This document shows, one piece after another, positions 36,195-45,771 of a stretch of 64,000 bases of DNA. How positions within the stretch are numbered: the first letter of the stretch is position 1; each line of letters starts with the position of its first letter. Below the pieces are notes generated by a model that saw nothing but the letters and a program-made list of their open reading frames with translations, did no database searches and was not told where the DNA came from. Made by a program: the position numbers and the translations under genes. The DNA is from Heterodera schachtii (taxonomy: Eukaryota; Nematoda; Chromadorea; Rhabditida; Heteroderidae): NCBI GenBank assembly GCA_023374025.1, contig SIJG01000027.1, forward strand, positions 555,252 through 619,251, in the 5' to 3' direction.

Positions 36195-37125
36195 CCGTAG
36201 GGCATTCGTGAAAATCGATACAACCCTTTATGGGTGCAGATTGTGAGGCATTCCTTCGCCTGATCGTCCAACGGAAGCTGTAAGTAGGCCTCTTTCAAGT
36301 CCAACTTTGAGAATTTGTCGCCATTGTTGAGGGCGCTGAACAGTTCTTCCGGTCGAGGGAGCGGGTACTGATGGATGTCCAGGCACGGATTGACTGTGAC
36401 CTTATAGTCGCAGCACAATCGAATTTTGTTGCCGGGCTTTGGCACAATGACGAGCGGAGTTGCCCAATCAGATGTCGCCACAGGCTCGAGGACTCCTTCC
36501 TTTTCCCATTGGTTTAAAACCTTCTCCACCTCGGGACGCAACGCGAATGGCACGGGACGCGGCTTGCATCTTTTTGGCTGAACATCCGTTTTAAATTTTA
36601 ACGCGATGTGTCGTGTACAGCGGCCAAGTCCTTCACTGAAGACTTCGGCGTGATTTTGGAGCACTTCGTCCAATTTACTGCCGGATTTGGTGTCTCGTAT
36701 TTGTTGTACCATTCCAATTCCAAACGCCTTGTTCAAGTCGATCTGTAGCTTTTGAATCAAATCACGTCCACACAGATTCTTTGCCTTGTCCTTGACCACA
36801 TACAAATCCGTAGTGGTTTCTCTTCCCAAGTACTTTACTTTTGACTTGTAGAAACCAAGGACGTTGATTGGCTTTCCTCCGTACGCGTGCAATCCCGAAC
36901 AAGTTGACAATTTTGGCTCGCCATTTGCAATCCAATCGTCTTCGGAGACCAGCGAAACGTCGGCGCCACTGTCCAATTCAAAATCTGCTTTATCTTTTTG
37001 CAGTTGCAATTGAACGAATGCTGGTGGTGCTGTGAGTGATTTGACTTCTTTTGGCTTGACGACGCTCGCAACATCCGTGGAAGAATCACGCTTTTGTGCG
37101 CTGATTTGATGCACAGGCTTTCCTT
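36191..37125 (-). pseudogene. pol: Gypsy protease and RT N-terminal half, frameshifted
   Basis: The reading frame contains an aspartic protease site (FELDSGADVSLV), a linker, then RT fingers and palm up to LDLKEAYLQLPL and RFSRMPYG. At that point a stop appears because a G run is one base short. The RT continuation lies in the neighbouring frame (34638-36194). The upstream open frame to 37333 runs back through LTR-like and polypurine sequence and is not coding, so I place the coding part after 37125. Gag, including its zinc knuckles, is absent, and the fragment begins just before VHQISAQ. It would normally form the N-terminal part of the Gag-Pol polyprotein. Confidence 0.9.
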
Positions 37126-37304
37126 TGTAGTAGGGGTCAAAGTTGATGAGGGAGAACAATTTAATAAATGAAGACTGACTGTGAAAAGTGCGGGAGAAGG
37201 AGGGAAAGAGAGCATTTAAATAGACAGAGACATAGTTGGGGATTAAGAGGGAAAATATGAAAATGTCCATTTGAGTCCCATCAAATAAGTCCTCAGACAT
37301 GACA
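37126..37304 (-). repeat. Internal LTR-like segment of the gypsy element
   Basis: Begins TGTCATGTCTGAGG on the minus strand directly after a polypurine tract (GGTGGGGAGGAGA, 37317-37305), the expected position of a 3' LTR. It contains a TATA-like TATTTAAAT. The inner boundary TACTACA at 37126 is where it matches its partner before protease sequence begins. No primer-binding site follows, so part of the LTR may be missing. The partner at 37735-37913 differs at two bases that I noticed. Confidence 0.75.
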
Positions 37305-37317
37305 TCTCCTCCCCACC
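37305..37317 (-). other. Polypurine tract
   Basis: GGTGGGGAGGAGA on the minus strand, between the pol stop and TGTCATG. It is the usual primer site for plus-strand DNA synthesis in LTR elements and marks the LTR's 5' edge. Confidence 0.75.
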
Positions 37318-37326
37318 AATTCAATC

Positions 37327-37734
37327 GGTTCATCGACTCGGATCGAAGATGGTCCTCGGCTTGCGCTCTCTGCCCGATCGTCTGGGCTCGCGTTGATCAT
37401 TCGTCGGCACATTTTGCGGTTCGTCTTGCGCATCAATGTCCGGCTGATTTTCACCGTCCGTGTCCATCTCAGCTTGTTCAACCACTGACTGATTTGAATC
37501 AGTTTCGGCACTTTCGCTGTCCGTGTCCGTTTCGTTGGATTTTAGCTGATCTAAGTGCCTTTTCCAAGTCGGCGCCACTGTCCAATTCAAAATCTGCTTT
37601 ATCTTTTTGCAGTTGCAATTGAACGAATGCTGGTGGTGCTGTGAGTGATTTGACTTCTTTTGGCTTGACGACGCTCGCAACATCCGTGGAAGAATCACGC
37701 TTTTGTGCGCTGATTTGATGCACAGGCTTTCCTT
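37327..37734 (-). pseudogene. Deletion derivative: protease start fused to pol tail
   Basis: 37568-37734 duplicates 36959-37125, ending at the protease DSGAD. 37327-37567 duplicates the last 80 codons or so of pol (34635-34875). The join removes about 2,083 bp, not a multiple of three, so the pol tail is out of frame with protease. The two pol tails look identical, so the rearrangement is young relative to the element's other damage. Confidence 0.9.
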
Positions 37735-37913
37735 TGTAGTAGGGGTCAAAGTTGATGAGGGAGAACAATTTAATAAATGAAGACTGACTGTGAAGAGTGC
37801 GGGAGAAGGAGGGAAAGAGAGCATTTAAATAGACAGAGACACAGTTGGGGATTAAGAGGGAAAATATGAAAATGTCCATTTGAGTCCCATCAAATAAGTC
37901 CTCAGACATGACA
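37735..37913 (-). repeat. Outer LTR-like segment of the gypsy pair
   Basis: Same 179-bp segment as 37126-37304, starting TGTCATG at 37913 next to A/T flank sequence. It is the 5' boundary of the composite on the minus strand. No target duplication can be paired because the other end of the composite is truncated. Confidence 0.75.
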
Positions 37914-39100
37914 CACATAAAACTATATTATTAATAAAAACAAAAAGATAAATAAAAATAATGTATGAATTAGAAAAAGAATCATTAAATAATAACCAAT
38001 AGATAATAAAAATATTACATCAAATTGAGATGGATAAATTAATTAACTTCAGTTTGAAACATAATTGAACATTAAATTTATTATTTTAAACAATTTTTAA
38101 ATCTTTAATAAATGATAAATAAATGAAATTAAAACATTATTTTTGCGACATTACGACCAATATAAAGTTCAGCAAAATATAAAACAAATAACAGGCATAA
38201 CTTAATAATTCTTTAAAAAAAATATATAAAATTTTAAATAAGTTTAAAATATATTGGAGATACAACTAAAAACCATTAATTTAAACGTATAAATCGTCGA
38301 AAACATTGAAAAAGACATGCTTGTCAAAAATACGAGAGAATTTTTAAATAAATCACCAAATAAATATAATATTTTATAAATTCCAATCATAAATTATAAA
38401 GTATGAAAGCAAGATAATATAATTCAAAAATAGAAATCAAAAATTTAAAAAAAACATAGACTCAACTTATAACAATTTTGCCTTTTCTTGTTGCAATAAA
38501 ATATTAAGAATAACTACACAAATAGATAATAAAATTAATTTAAAATAAAAAAATCCATCTAAAAAAACTTAATTAAAAATAAATAAAAAGAATTGATTTA
38601 CTTTAATAAACATAATATCAACTTTTATAGATTTGATAAAATTATTTATTTATTCAGATTAACGAAGAAAACAAGTTAATGAATGTAATTATATTATTCC
38701 ATTATTTGTATTCTTAAGCAATATTTGAAATATGAAATTATTTTATTACAAAACGGTGGGCAAATTTAAAAAAGTCATAAGTTTCTATACTTTAAAAACA
38801 TATTAATAAAAACCAATAGAAAATATGCTTTTTAGCTATTAATAAAAGATGTTTTTGTAAAATTAAATATTCAATGCAATATGAAAAATTAATTTTACAT
38901 ACACTGCACATCTGCAAAAAACCATACATATTTTTTTGGAGCAAATAACTATAAGAAATACAGAATTATTACTAAAAAAGAATAAATAATAAATTACCAA
39001 AGACAAATCAGTCATAAATTCGTATATATAATTTTTTATTTTTAAAAGTTTAACATTTTATAACCTTGAATAAATTCAGTAAATCTATTTTCATTTTTAA
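37914..39100. other. AT-rich, A-skewed DNA, no gene seen
   Basis: Nothing coding-like or RNA-like. Confidence 0.55.
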
Positions 39101-39375
39101 GCACCCGCATCTGCAAGAACAAAACGAACAACATCTGCACGATTGATATTTCTAATTATCGTTAAATTTATTAAAAAAGCATTTATTTAAATTAATTAAA
39201 AATATTAATCAACGAAATAAAATCATATTCAGATGAATATCGCAAATATAGAATGACTATTAATGATTTTCTATTTTGATTTGGAGAGAAACATGAATAA
39301 ATTGATTTAAGTCTTAAACTTTACAAATCATTAAACAAATAAATAATCAAATTCGTCTATAATCCGTTTTCAAAA
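39101..39375 (+). repeat. Diverged copy of the 58.5-kb inverted-repeat arm
   Basis: Shares CGCATCTGCAAGAACAAA, TCTGCACGATTGATATT, CATATTCAGATGAATATCGC and ATTAAACAAATAAATAATCA with 58580-58825, in the same order and spacing but with more changes than between the two arms there. Confidence 0.75.
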
Positions 39376-39759
39376 ATAAAAATAAACTTAAAAACATCCA
39401 AATAAAATTAAAAAATTAATAATGAATTTAAAAATACCATTGCAATAAAAGTTGCATTTTATTTCCTAAAAAAAATATTTGCTTATATTTTTGTGTTAGA
39501 TAATTCTAATCGTTGAATTTTATTTTGATATGTATATAAAATTTTCTTTTTTGACATGAACTTAAAAAATATATATAAAAATTTCATTATATTAATATTT
39601 GCTGAGAAATAATTAAAACCATTATCCATCAAAATCAGAATTATTTTAATGGTTACAAAACATAATTAATTTTGAATTAAAAATAAAGAGATTTAAAATT
39701 ATATAGAAGTAATAAAAGTTATAACCTTAAATTTTATACATAATTTTTTTTTCTTTATA
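39376..39759. other. AT-rich DNA, no gene seen
   Basis: A/T-rich flank of the solo LTR. Confidence 0.55.
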
Positions 39760-39764
39760 TCATT

Positions 39765-40094
39765 TGTTCGGTCTTTAAGCCGACACAATAAAATGTTTAT
39801 TTGTAGAACAAATAAATTAAACAATTTAAATAAAATGGCGAAGTCGGAAGCGAAATAAATTTGGAGGAGAATAAATATTTAGGCGATGATGAATAAGTGC
39901 ATAAAAGCAACAACTGAATGAATGAGGGGAATGGACATGCAAAGGACAATAGTAATCAATAGTGTCTAACATAAATAAGGGAAGACACAACAATAGAGAG
40001 TGGGGAAAATGGAGAGGAAAAAGAAATAGACAAATGCAAAGGAAAAATGAATGCAAATGTGTTCTTTCATCTCTCGGGGTTAACCACCCGAACA
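39765..40094 (-). mobile_element. Solo LTR, 330 bp, with 5-bp TSD
   Basis: On the minus strand it begins TGTTCGGGTGGTTAACC and ends CTTAAAGACCGAACA. The 7-bp ends TGTTCGG/CCGAACA are perfect inverted repeats with TG...CA. The flanking pentamers TCATT (39760-39764 and 40095-40099, plus strand) are identical. It contains a TATA-like ATTTATG and an AATAAA near the 3' end. GC content and complexity are higher than the flanks. Its termini differ from the gypsy element at 37 kb, so it marks a second LTR family. The 90-codon minus-strand frame over it is LTR sequence, not a gene. Confidence 0.9.
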
Positions 40095-40099
40095 TCATT

Positions 40100-41955
40100 T
40101 AATCGCTTAAATTTTATAATATAATGAAATATGATAAATTAAAAGATCTTTTTATTATAAATAAAGAAAATACCAAAAACGGGCTCATTTATCAGCAATA
40201 AAAAATTAATTTTTTTTTTTTGAAAACAAAAAACATTAGGGAATATTAATTTACGACTCTTAATTTAGGAGCTATTTAAAAGAATAAAAAGTTTTAAACT
40301 AACTAAAATAATTATTTCAAGTTTAAAATAGCAATTAAATTAATATTTTTTTTAAACGCGCCAAAAAATTCATCGAGTATATTTTTTTTTGAAATTTATT
40401 AAATTCTCTATAGTTGCTATTAACGCGCAAAATCAATATGTCAATCAGGCTAACATGATTAAGTCCTAAAACATGAAAAAAAACATTTGAAAATAAATTA
40501 AAAAAGCTAATTTAATAAATGTTTAAAAATTATTTTATAGCATTAAAGTAATATCTGATTAAATAAAAATTTATTTCAAATATGTCGAATAATTAAAATT
40601 TAATAGTATTTGCACCTTTAAAAAACATTGTAAATTTAATAATCTGAAAAATTTCATAAAATTTAAAGAGTGAATTAATTTTCATTTAAACAAATTTAAT
40701 AAAAATAGATGAGCAATCATATAAAAATATAACCAGTAGAACAAAAAAGTAAATAAATAAATAAAATGAAAATTTTCTGATAAAAGTAAATATTGTTGGA
40801 ATATGAAAAAAGAAAAAATTTAATGAAAATTCACCGGTACCAAATCTTTGAATTTAACACTAAAGGGAAATAAGACATGAAATGAAAAACAATAAAATAG
40901 CATATAAAATAATAAGATAGAAAAAACCATTTTGTCAATAAAAAAATTCTTAAACATAAAATATTTGCTAAAAAAAATTAATATAAACAAAATATAATTA
41001 TTAAACTCAATTAAAAATTTATTTTAAAAATTAGAATAAAAGTCAAAAAAATAGTTTGAAAGCCACAGTCAAAGTCTGCTTCCTTAGGAGTAACCAACAC
41101 CTAAGAAAAGACCAAAAAAGCAAGATTGGAGTTCAAAATCATAATCAAAAAATAAAAATGATAAAGACAATTAAGTATTAAAATTTTTAACAAAACACTA
41201 ATAATTCTTAATTTTAATTAAATTTAGTAAACAAAAAAATAAAAACGAACATCAAACAAAAATTAGCAAAAAGTTTTCTCGAATATACGAGATTTTAATT
41301 TTAAATATTATAAAAATAATAAAGAACGAATTTCAAATAAATAAATAGATTAAAATATAATTTAAAAATTTAATATATAAATATATATATTAATTTAGGT
41401 AAATTAATAAAATCTTATTAATTATTGTCCAATCGCTGCTTTAAAAAAACGTTTCTTTATAAAAATATCTAAATAGAACATAAAGTATAAATAAGCATAG
41501 AATGAACAAACAAAAAAAATTATTTAGATAATCGCAAAATTATTTCTGCCCTTATTTGTTGATCACTTTATTCAGCCCATTTCTTAAATGAGGGAAAAAA
41601 TTTGTGAAAATTGCTTAAAAGAATTTGGATATATTACAATGGAATGAATAAAAAGTTCATTCACGAATTGAGAAAAAAACAAAAAATATAATTTTAGAAA
41701 ATGTTAAAATATTATGGCTACTCAATGTTATATTGCAAATTTTTATAAAATAAAAAAAATTATATTTTTTAGCTAATGATATTGAAATAAAAGATAATTA
41801 AATTGTCTATGATTTTTTGTTTATCAATTATTTTTTGCTTAATTATTTCTTTTTATTAAAGAATTTACTAAATAATATTCAGAATAAAGATTTAAAAAAC
41901 ATTCATTTCTTATTTTTCGTGAGCAATTTACGGAGATAATTCTTCTGCTGATAAC
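40100..41955. other. AT-rich, A-skewed DNA, no gene seen
   Basis: Mostly A/T. 40690-40900 weakly repeats phrases of the 11.5/14.7-kb modules (CAATCATATAAAAA, TAAAGGGAAATAAG). 41060-41120 has a GC patch with CACCTAAGAAAAGACCAAAA, related to 18430-18450. Confidence 0.45.
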
Positions 41956-42075
41956 TAGGGCCAGGATTTTTAGTGGCAAAAAATCTGAAAATAATTAACT
42001 AAATAGTGACCAAAAAATGCCAAATAATGGCAATTTTTGTAAGAAAATAATTTAAAATAAAGCAAACAATTTTAT
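41956..42075 (-). mobile_element. hAT-type terminus next to transposase remnant
   Basis: TAGGGCCAGGATTTTTAGTG at 41956 resembles the ends at 24724 and 50526 (TAGRG...GGAYTTTTAG). It lies about 120 bp beyond the stop codon of a hAT transposase fragment read toward it, as the 3' end of an autonomous element should. No paired second terminus was found. Confidence 0.6.
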
Positions 42076-42252
42076 TCACTGATTGCAGTTACAAATGAGG
42101 TACATTTCGAAATTTTCGGGCGTAAAAGACATACGATTATCGGCCAAAGTTGATTTGTAAACGGAAAATGAATGTTCCACAACGCAGAATGTCAAAGAAG
42201 CAAATTTATAAAAAGGGATGAGGTTTGGAGGAAAATTGAAATTTAGTGTTCT
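42076..42252 (-). pseudogene. hAT transposase C-terminal (dimerisation) remnant
   Basis: An open stretch of 58 codons without a start ends at a TGA (42078-42076). It reads IPFYKFASLT, then VVEHSFSVYKSTLADNR, then FTPENFEMYLICNCN. This matches the pattern of the hAT-family C-terminal dimerisation region (E-R-S-F-S, about 8 residues, L-x-x-x-R, then x-x-x-EN, then hydrophobic). The arginine of the usual ERSFS is H here. Upstream the frame closes at TAA and I recognise nothing further, so the element is truncated or decayed. It identifies hAT as a source of transposase for the TAGGCAC-type MITEs. Family assignment is from pattern only. Confidence 0.75.
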
Positions 42253-42394
42253 TTATCCTGAATTTGAAAAAAAGGCTGGTCAACCTGAATATACATATAC
42301 TTCTGAAAAATTCTAATGCTAAAAAACAAGTCGCGTGAAAACTGAATAAAATTTTGGTTTTGAAAAATTTTGCCCAAAAAATTTTAAAGTTGGA

Positions 42395-42470
42395 AACTTA
42401 CCGGTTTTTACCGGTACCGTACCGGTGAAAAAAGTTGGTACCGGCCGGTACCAGTTTTTTACTTTAGAAA
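42395..42470. repeat. GGTACC-theme island with 18-bp palindrome
   Basis: Contains ACCGGTTTTTACCGGTACCG and a perfect palindrome TGGTACCGGCCGGTACCA at 42436-42453. The same reiterated-word style as the hAT-type termini, but no YARNG end was found. Confidence 0.6.
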
Positions 42471-44439
42471 ATTTCAGCCAATAATTAATATAAAGTTATT
42501 TTATGAATGAAAGTCCAGTAGAAAAGCACTAATTTTTGTAATTTTATAACTATAATGAAAAAGTGCAAAATATATAAAAAAAAATGAGAGAAAAAATTTT
42601 TAATTTATTACGAAAAATAAGCGTTGCAAAAATAATAAAATAAGAATAAATATTAATCCTACGTTATCAGTAAAATCAACATATAAAAATAATAATAATA
42701 ATATTTAATAAATTTCAATCAAAGAGAATTATCTTGAATTAAAACACCGATAATTAATTACACAAAAAACACTATCTAAATAGCATTTAATAAAACGCTA
42801 AAAAACGATTTTTTGTCTCTGCGGTAATCAATTTCTACATATTGGAAACATTGAAAGGCTTTTAATTATTATTTAAATCACAAAAAATTTCTTTTAAATT
42901 AGTATTGTAAATCATTAAACAATTAAGTTAAAATAACAAAATTTATATATTTTCTTTATTCAAAGAATTAAAAATCATAATTTTGTTTTAAAAATTATGT
43001 AAATTTAAACAAATATTTTCAATTTTCAAAGATGGCACTTTTTAAAAAACGCGTCAGCAACTAATAAGTGTAAGAGAAAATTAATAGAATTTTATATTCA
43101 ATTTCTATGCAAATTTTAAAAAAACTTAAAAAAGTAACAACTGAATATAAATTAATCCTAAATATGAGAAAAAAATATTTAAAATATAATTAAAAAAGCA
43201 AATAATTTTTTACATTTAAGGAAGTGTAATAGTTTTGATTGAATTGAATTGGAATTATTTAGACGTAATATGAAAAGACAATAAAAATGAATTTGCGTTG
43301 AAAATTAAAAGGTCCGCAGTTCACGAACTTGTGTACAAGATAGAAAATAATATAGGAAAAGTGAATTTTCTATTCTTAATTGAAATAATTCAATTTAAAA
43401 TAATAAAACAATTTAAATGAATTAATGTAATTGATTTAGAAAAAAACGTCATTTATTAATACAATTTAAAAAAAGTTCGTTTGTTTTTTATTATTTTAAA
43501 TGTTTGGCCAAAAATAAAATTTAGAACAAACAAGTTTATAACTTTTTTATTAAAGTATTAATAACTTTGATAAAAAAAAATATAAAAAGACAATAAAAGA
43601 GTATTGGTATAGGGAAGGAATTCTACAAACACTGCAAGCTCCCCATAATATAGAAAATATTTTGGGAAAGTGAATTTTATACGCTTAATTTAAATATTCA
43701 AGTAAAAAATAATGGAAGAGCTTTTATTAATAAAAAAATATAAGAAAGTTTGAAAAAGTAATATAAATAATACAAATTCATTTGTTTAAATTTATAAAAA
43801 TCTGCGAATAATGTATAAATTTTTAATGAATAAAATTTAACAATCAAATTAAAAGATAAAATACAATTAATCTCAAAGTAAGTAATATGGAATGAATATC
43901 ACTAATTTTACTTGAAATTACTATTAAATTATCAAAATTTAGAACTTATTTTACACCATAATTTAGTTAATTGTTATATAAAAAGACTAAAATAATTGAC
44001 ACATTTTTTTATAACTTTTGTCAAGGTTGTCTAAATATTGTAGCTCATCAACATATGACTTTTTAGTTTAAATTTAAACATTTTATTTAATAAAAGCTAT
44101 ATGAAATTTAAAAATTTATTTTGTATAAATAATTTAAAGATCATTATATCAATATAAATTTAAAAGATTTTAATTGATTCCCAAAAAAGCAAGTGCACGG
44201 ACTTTTGCTTTTCATTAAATAAAACAAAATAATATGTGTTTAAACCAATTTTGTTAATTTTAATAATCAATTATAGGTCGTAAATGAAAGAAAAAATCTG
44301 GCAACTTACTGAAATATTGATAATATGGAAACAGTATTTAATTAAAACAGCAAAGAAAAAATATCATTTTATTATTTCATTTTTTCATATAAATTAATTG
44401 ATTTAATTTTATTCAGATTTCGATTTGGACTTTGTTGAT
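42471..44439. other. AT-rich DNA with diverged repeat modules
   Basis: No gene seen. Modules of the form AAAAGACAATAAAA...GAAAGTGAATTTT...TTAATTTAAATA occur at about 43270-43400 and 43575-43700, with looser relatives at 51000, 52090, 54670 and 57930. A short (AAT)5 lies near 42685. Confidence 0.45.
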
Positions 44440-44445
44440 ACATCA

Positions 44446-44515
44446 GAATCCCCGTGTGTATGGGGATTCTTAGGAATCTTTCTGAGGGAGGATGGGCAAG
44501 TTCAAGTCCTGACGG
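44446..44515 (+). pseudogene. Possible tRNA-derived head (B-box-like)
   Basis: Starts with a 9-bp hairpin (AGAATCCCC/GGGGATTCT). CTTAG/CTGAG could form an anticodon-like stem around 44471-44488, and GTTCAAGTCC at about 44500 fits a B box. The acceptor and T stems do not pair convincingly. In the plus direction it precedes hairpins at 44824 and 45042, the same order as in the two complete composite elements. Confidence 0.35.
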
Positions 44516-44604
44516 TGTAAATTATTTTTCTATGTATTTTTGGTTATTTTCAATGTTTTAATTTATTTAAAATGGTTTTTCCTTTATTAATAATAAATAA
44601 ATTT

Positions 44605-44714
44605 AATTCCCCGCCGCGACCCCCGACATGTCGCTCCCCGAGGTCCCCGGCCCCCGACTTTTTACCCCCCGACTCCCCGACCCTAATTCGGGGAATTGGG
44701 GACTCCGAGCACTG
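44605..44714 (-). mobile_element. Solo hAT-type end with CCCGAC theme
   Basis: On the minus strand it starts CAGTGCTCGGAGTCCCC at 44714 and repeats GGGGAGTCGGGG-like words to about 44611. The terminus fits YARNG. The partner end is missing. Confidence 0.6.
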
Positions 44715-44823
44715 TAAAAATTTAAAAAGTTAATTCAACAAAGAAGGGGGGAAAGGTTGAAATTTATGAAATTTTGAACAATTTTCTTAATATTAATTAA
44801 TTAAATATTCCAAAAAAAATTTT

Positions 44824-44848
44824 CGACGGCACCTATCGGCACCGCCGG
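44824..44848 (+). repeat. GC-rich hairpin of the shared core
   Basis: CGACGGCACCTATCGGCACC followed by GCCGG is the reverse-strand form of the hairpin at 60711-60736, with two stem changes. Confidence 0.75.
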
Positions 44849-45041
44849 CCCCCAAAACTCCAAATTTTTTGTTAGATTTTGTCCAAAAATGACGAATTTT
44901 TGCAATTTTTTGAGCCATTTTTTTAAAGAAAATTAAACAGGGTTCGCAGATCTAAGGCTTTAGCCTCATGGAAACCGCAAAATAAAGAATTTTTTTAATG
45001 AAAATATGCTAAAAACATGGTCAAAATTCTTAATTTTTCGC

Positions 45042-45067
45042 CCGGCGGCGCCTATCGGCACCGCCGG
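45042..45067 (+). repeat. GC-rich hairpin of the shared core, second copy
   Basis: CCGGCGGCGCC, loop TATC, GGCACCGCCGG: an 11-bp stem with one wobble position. It lies 218 bp from the previous copy, and the spacing sequence resembles the interior of the 60-kb core. The 71-codon minus-strand frame here is chance. Confidence 0.85.
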
Positions 45068-45218
45068 ACATAAAAATCCTTTATTTTTAGCAAACAAATG
45101 CTCAAATTGGTCATGGATAATCAAAAATATCACATTTGAACATTTTAAACGTCTTTTGAAAAATTGAGGCTTTTGACCCAAAATGAGGCTTTTGCCAAAA
45201 AAAAAAACTGAATTAATA

Positions 45219-45355
45219 CCAGTGCATTTTTACTCCGGTTTTTTTTTGTAAAGTTTCCGGGAGCAGGAGCGGGATCGGGAGTTCAAAATTTTCAGGGACG
45301 GGAGTCCCGAGCAGGAATCCCGTAAAAATCCCGCGAGAGTCCCGGTTATATTGAA
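45219..45355 (+). mobile_element. Solo hAT-type end with CGGGAGC theme
   Basis: CAGTGCATTTTTACTCCGG at 45219 followed by CGGGAGCAGGAGCGGGATCG and further CCCG/GGGA words to about 45350. It resembles CAGTGCTTATTTAGTCC at 50138 and CAGTGCTCGGAGTCC at 44714. No partner end. Confidence 0.55.
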
Positions 45356-45580
45356 TTTATTTTGTATGTAAAATGATAATTTTAATATTGGATCAAGTTA
45401 AAATTATTTAATTTCAATATTTTATGAATCCCTTTAAAATAATCAAATATAAAATATTTATTTAATTTATCATTTATTCAATAATATTATTATAAAAATA
45501 TGAAGAAAAAGAATAAAACGCAAATTGAGAAAAGTTAAAAAAAAAGAATGAATTCATGCGAACTATGTTTGACAAGGAAT

Positions 45581-45771
45581 TAGAGTAGAGCGGGACCGGG
45601 GCCAAAACACGGACAACTGAGTACAACTGAGTACCGAGGTCCCGGTTTGACCGTGACCGGGACCAGTCCCGGGTTTTTTACCGGTTTTCCCAGCCAAAAA
45701 TTCCCGGTTTTGCAACCCGAAAAGGTCCCGGTCCCGGTTAAGCCCAAAATGCCCGGTCCCGCTCTACTCTA
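45581..45771. mobile_element. 191-bp hAT-type MITE (TAGAGTAGAGC ends)
   Basis: Inverted ends TAGAGTAGAGCGGGACCGGG and CCCGGTCCCGCTCTACTCTA. The interior is mostly CCCGGTC/GACCGGG words in both orientations. Flanking octamers CAAGGAAT and CACCGAAT match at 6 of 8 bases, consistent with a decayed hAT target duplication. Confidence 0.8.

Larger units (their letters stand above)
34635..37913 (-). mobile_element. Rearranged Ty3/gypsy LTR retrotransposon pair
   Basis: On the minus strand the order is as follows: LTR-like segment (37913-37735), protease start, large deletion, end of pol, stop, polypurine tract (37317-37305), second LTR-like segment (37304-37126), protease, RT, integrase, end of pol (34638). 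It then stops abruptly with no polypurine tract or 3' LTR. The right unit is a copy of the left with about 2.08 kb removed (between bases matching 34876 and 36958). Both units lack gag and a primer-binding site at the same LTR/protease junction. GC content and codon use contrast strongly with the flanks. It is a dead element. The integrase and RT style resembles gypsy elements common in nematodes and other invertebrates. Confidence 0.9.

Noticed and set aside
39826..40098. 90-codon minus-strand frame with C/F/L/H-rich peptide
   Set aside because: Lies within a solo LTR and its flank. Composition reflects LTR sequence.
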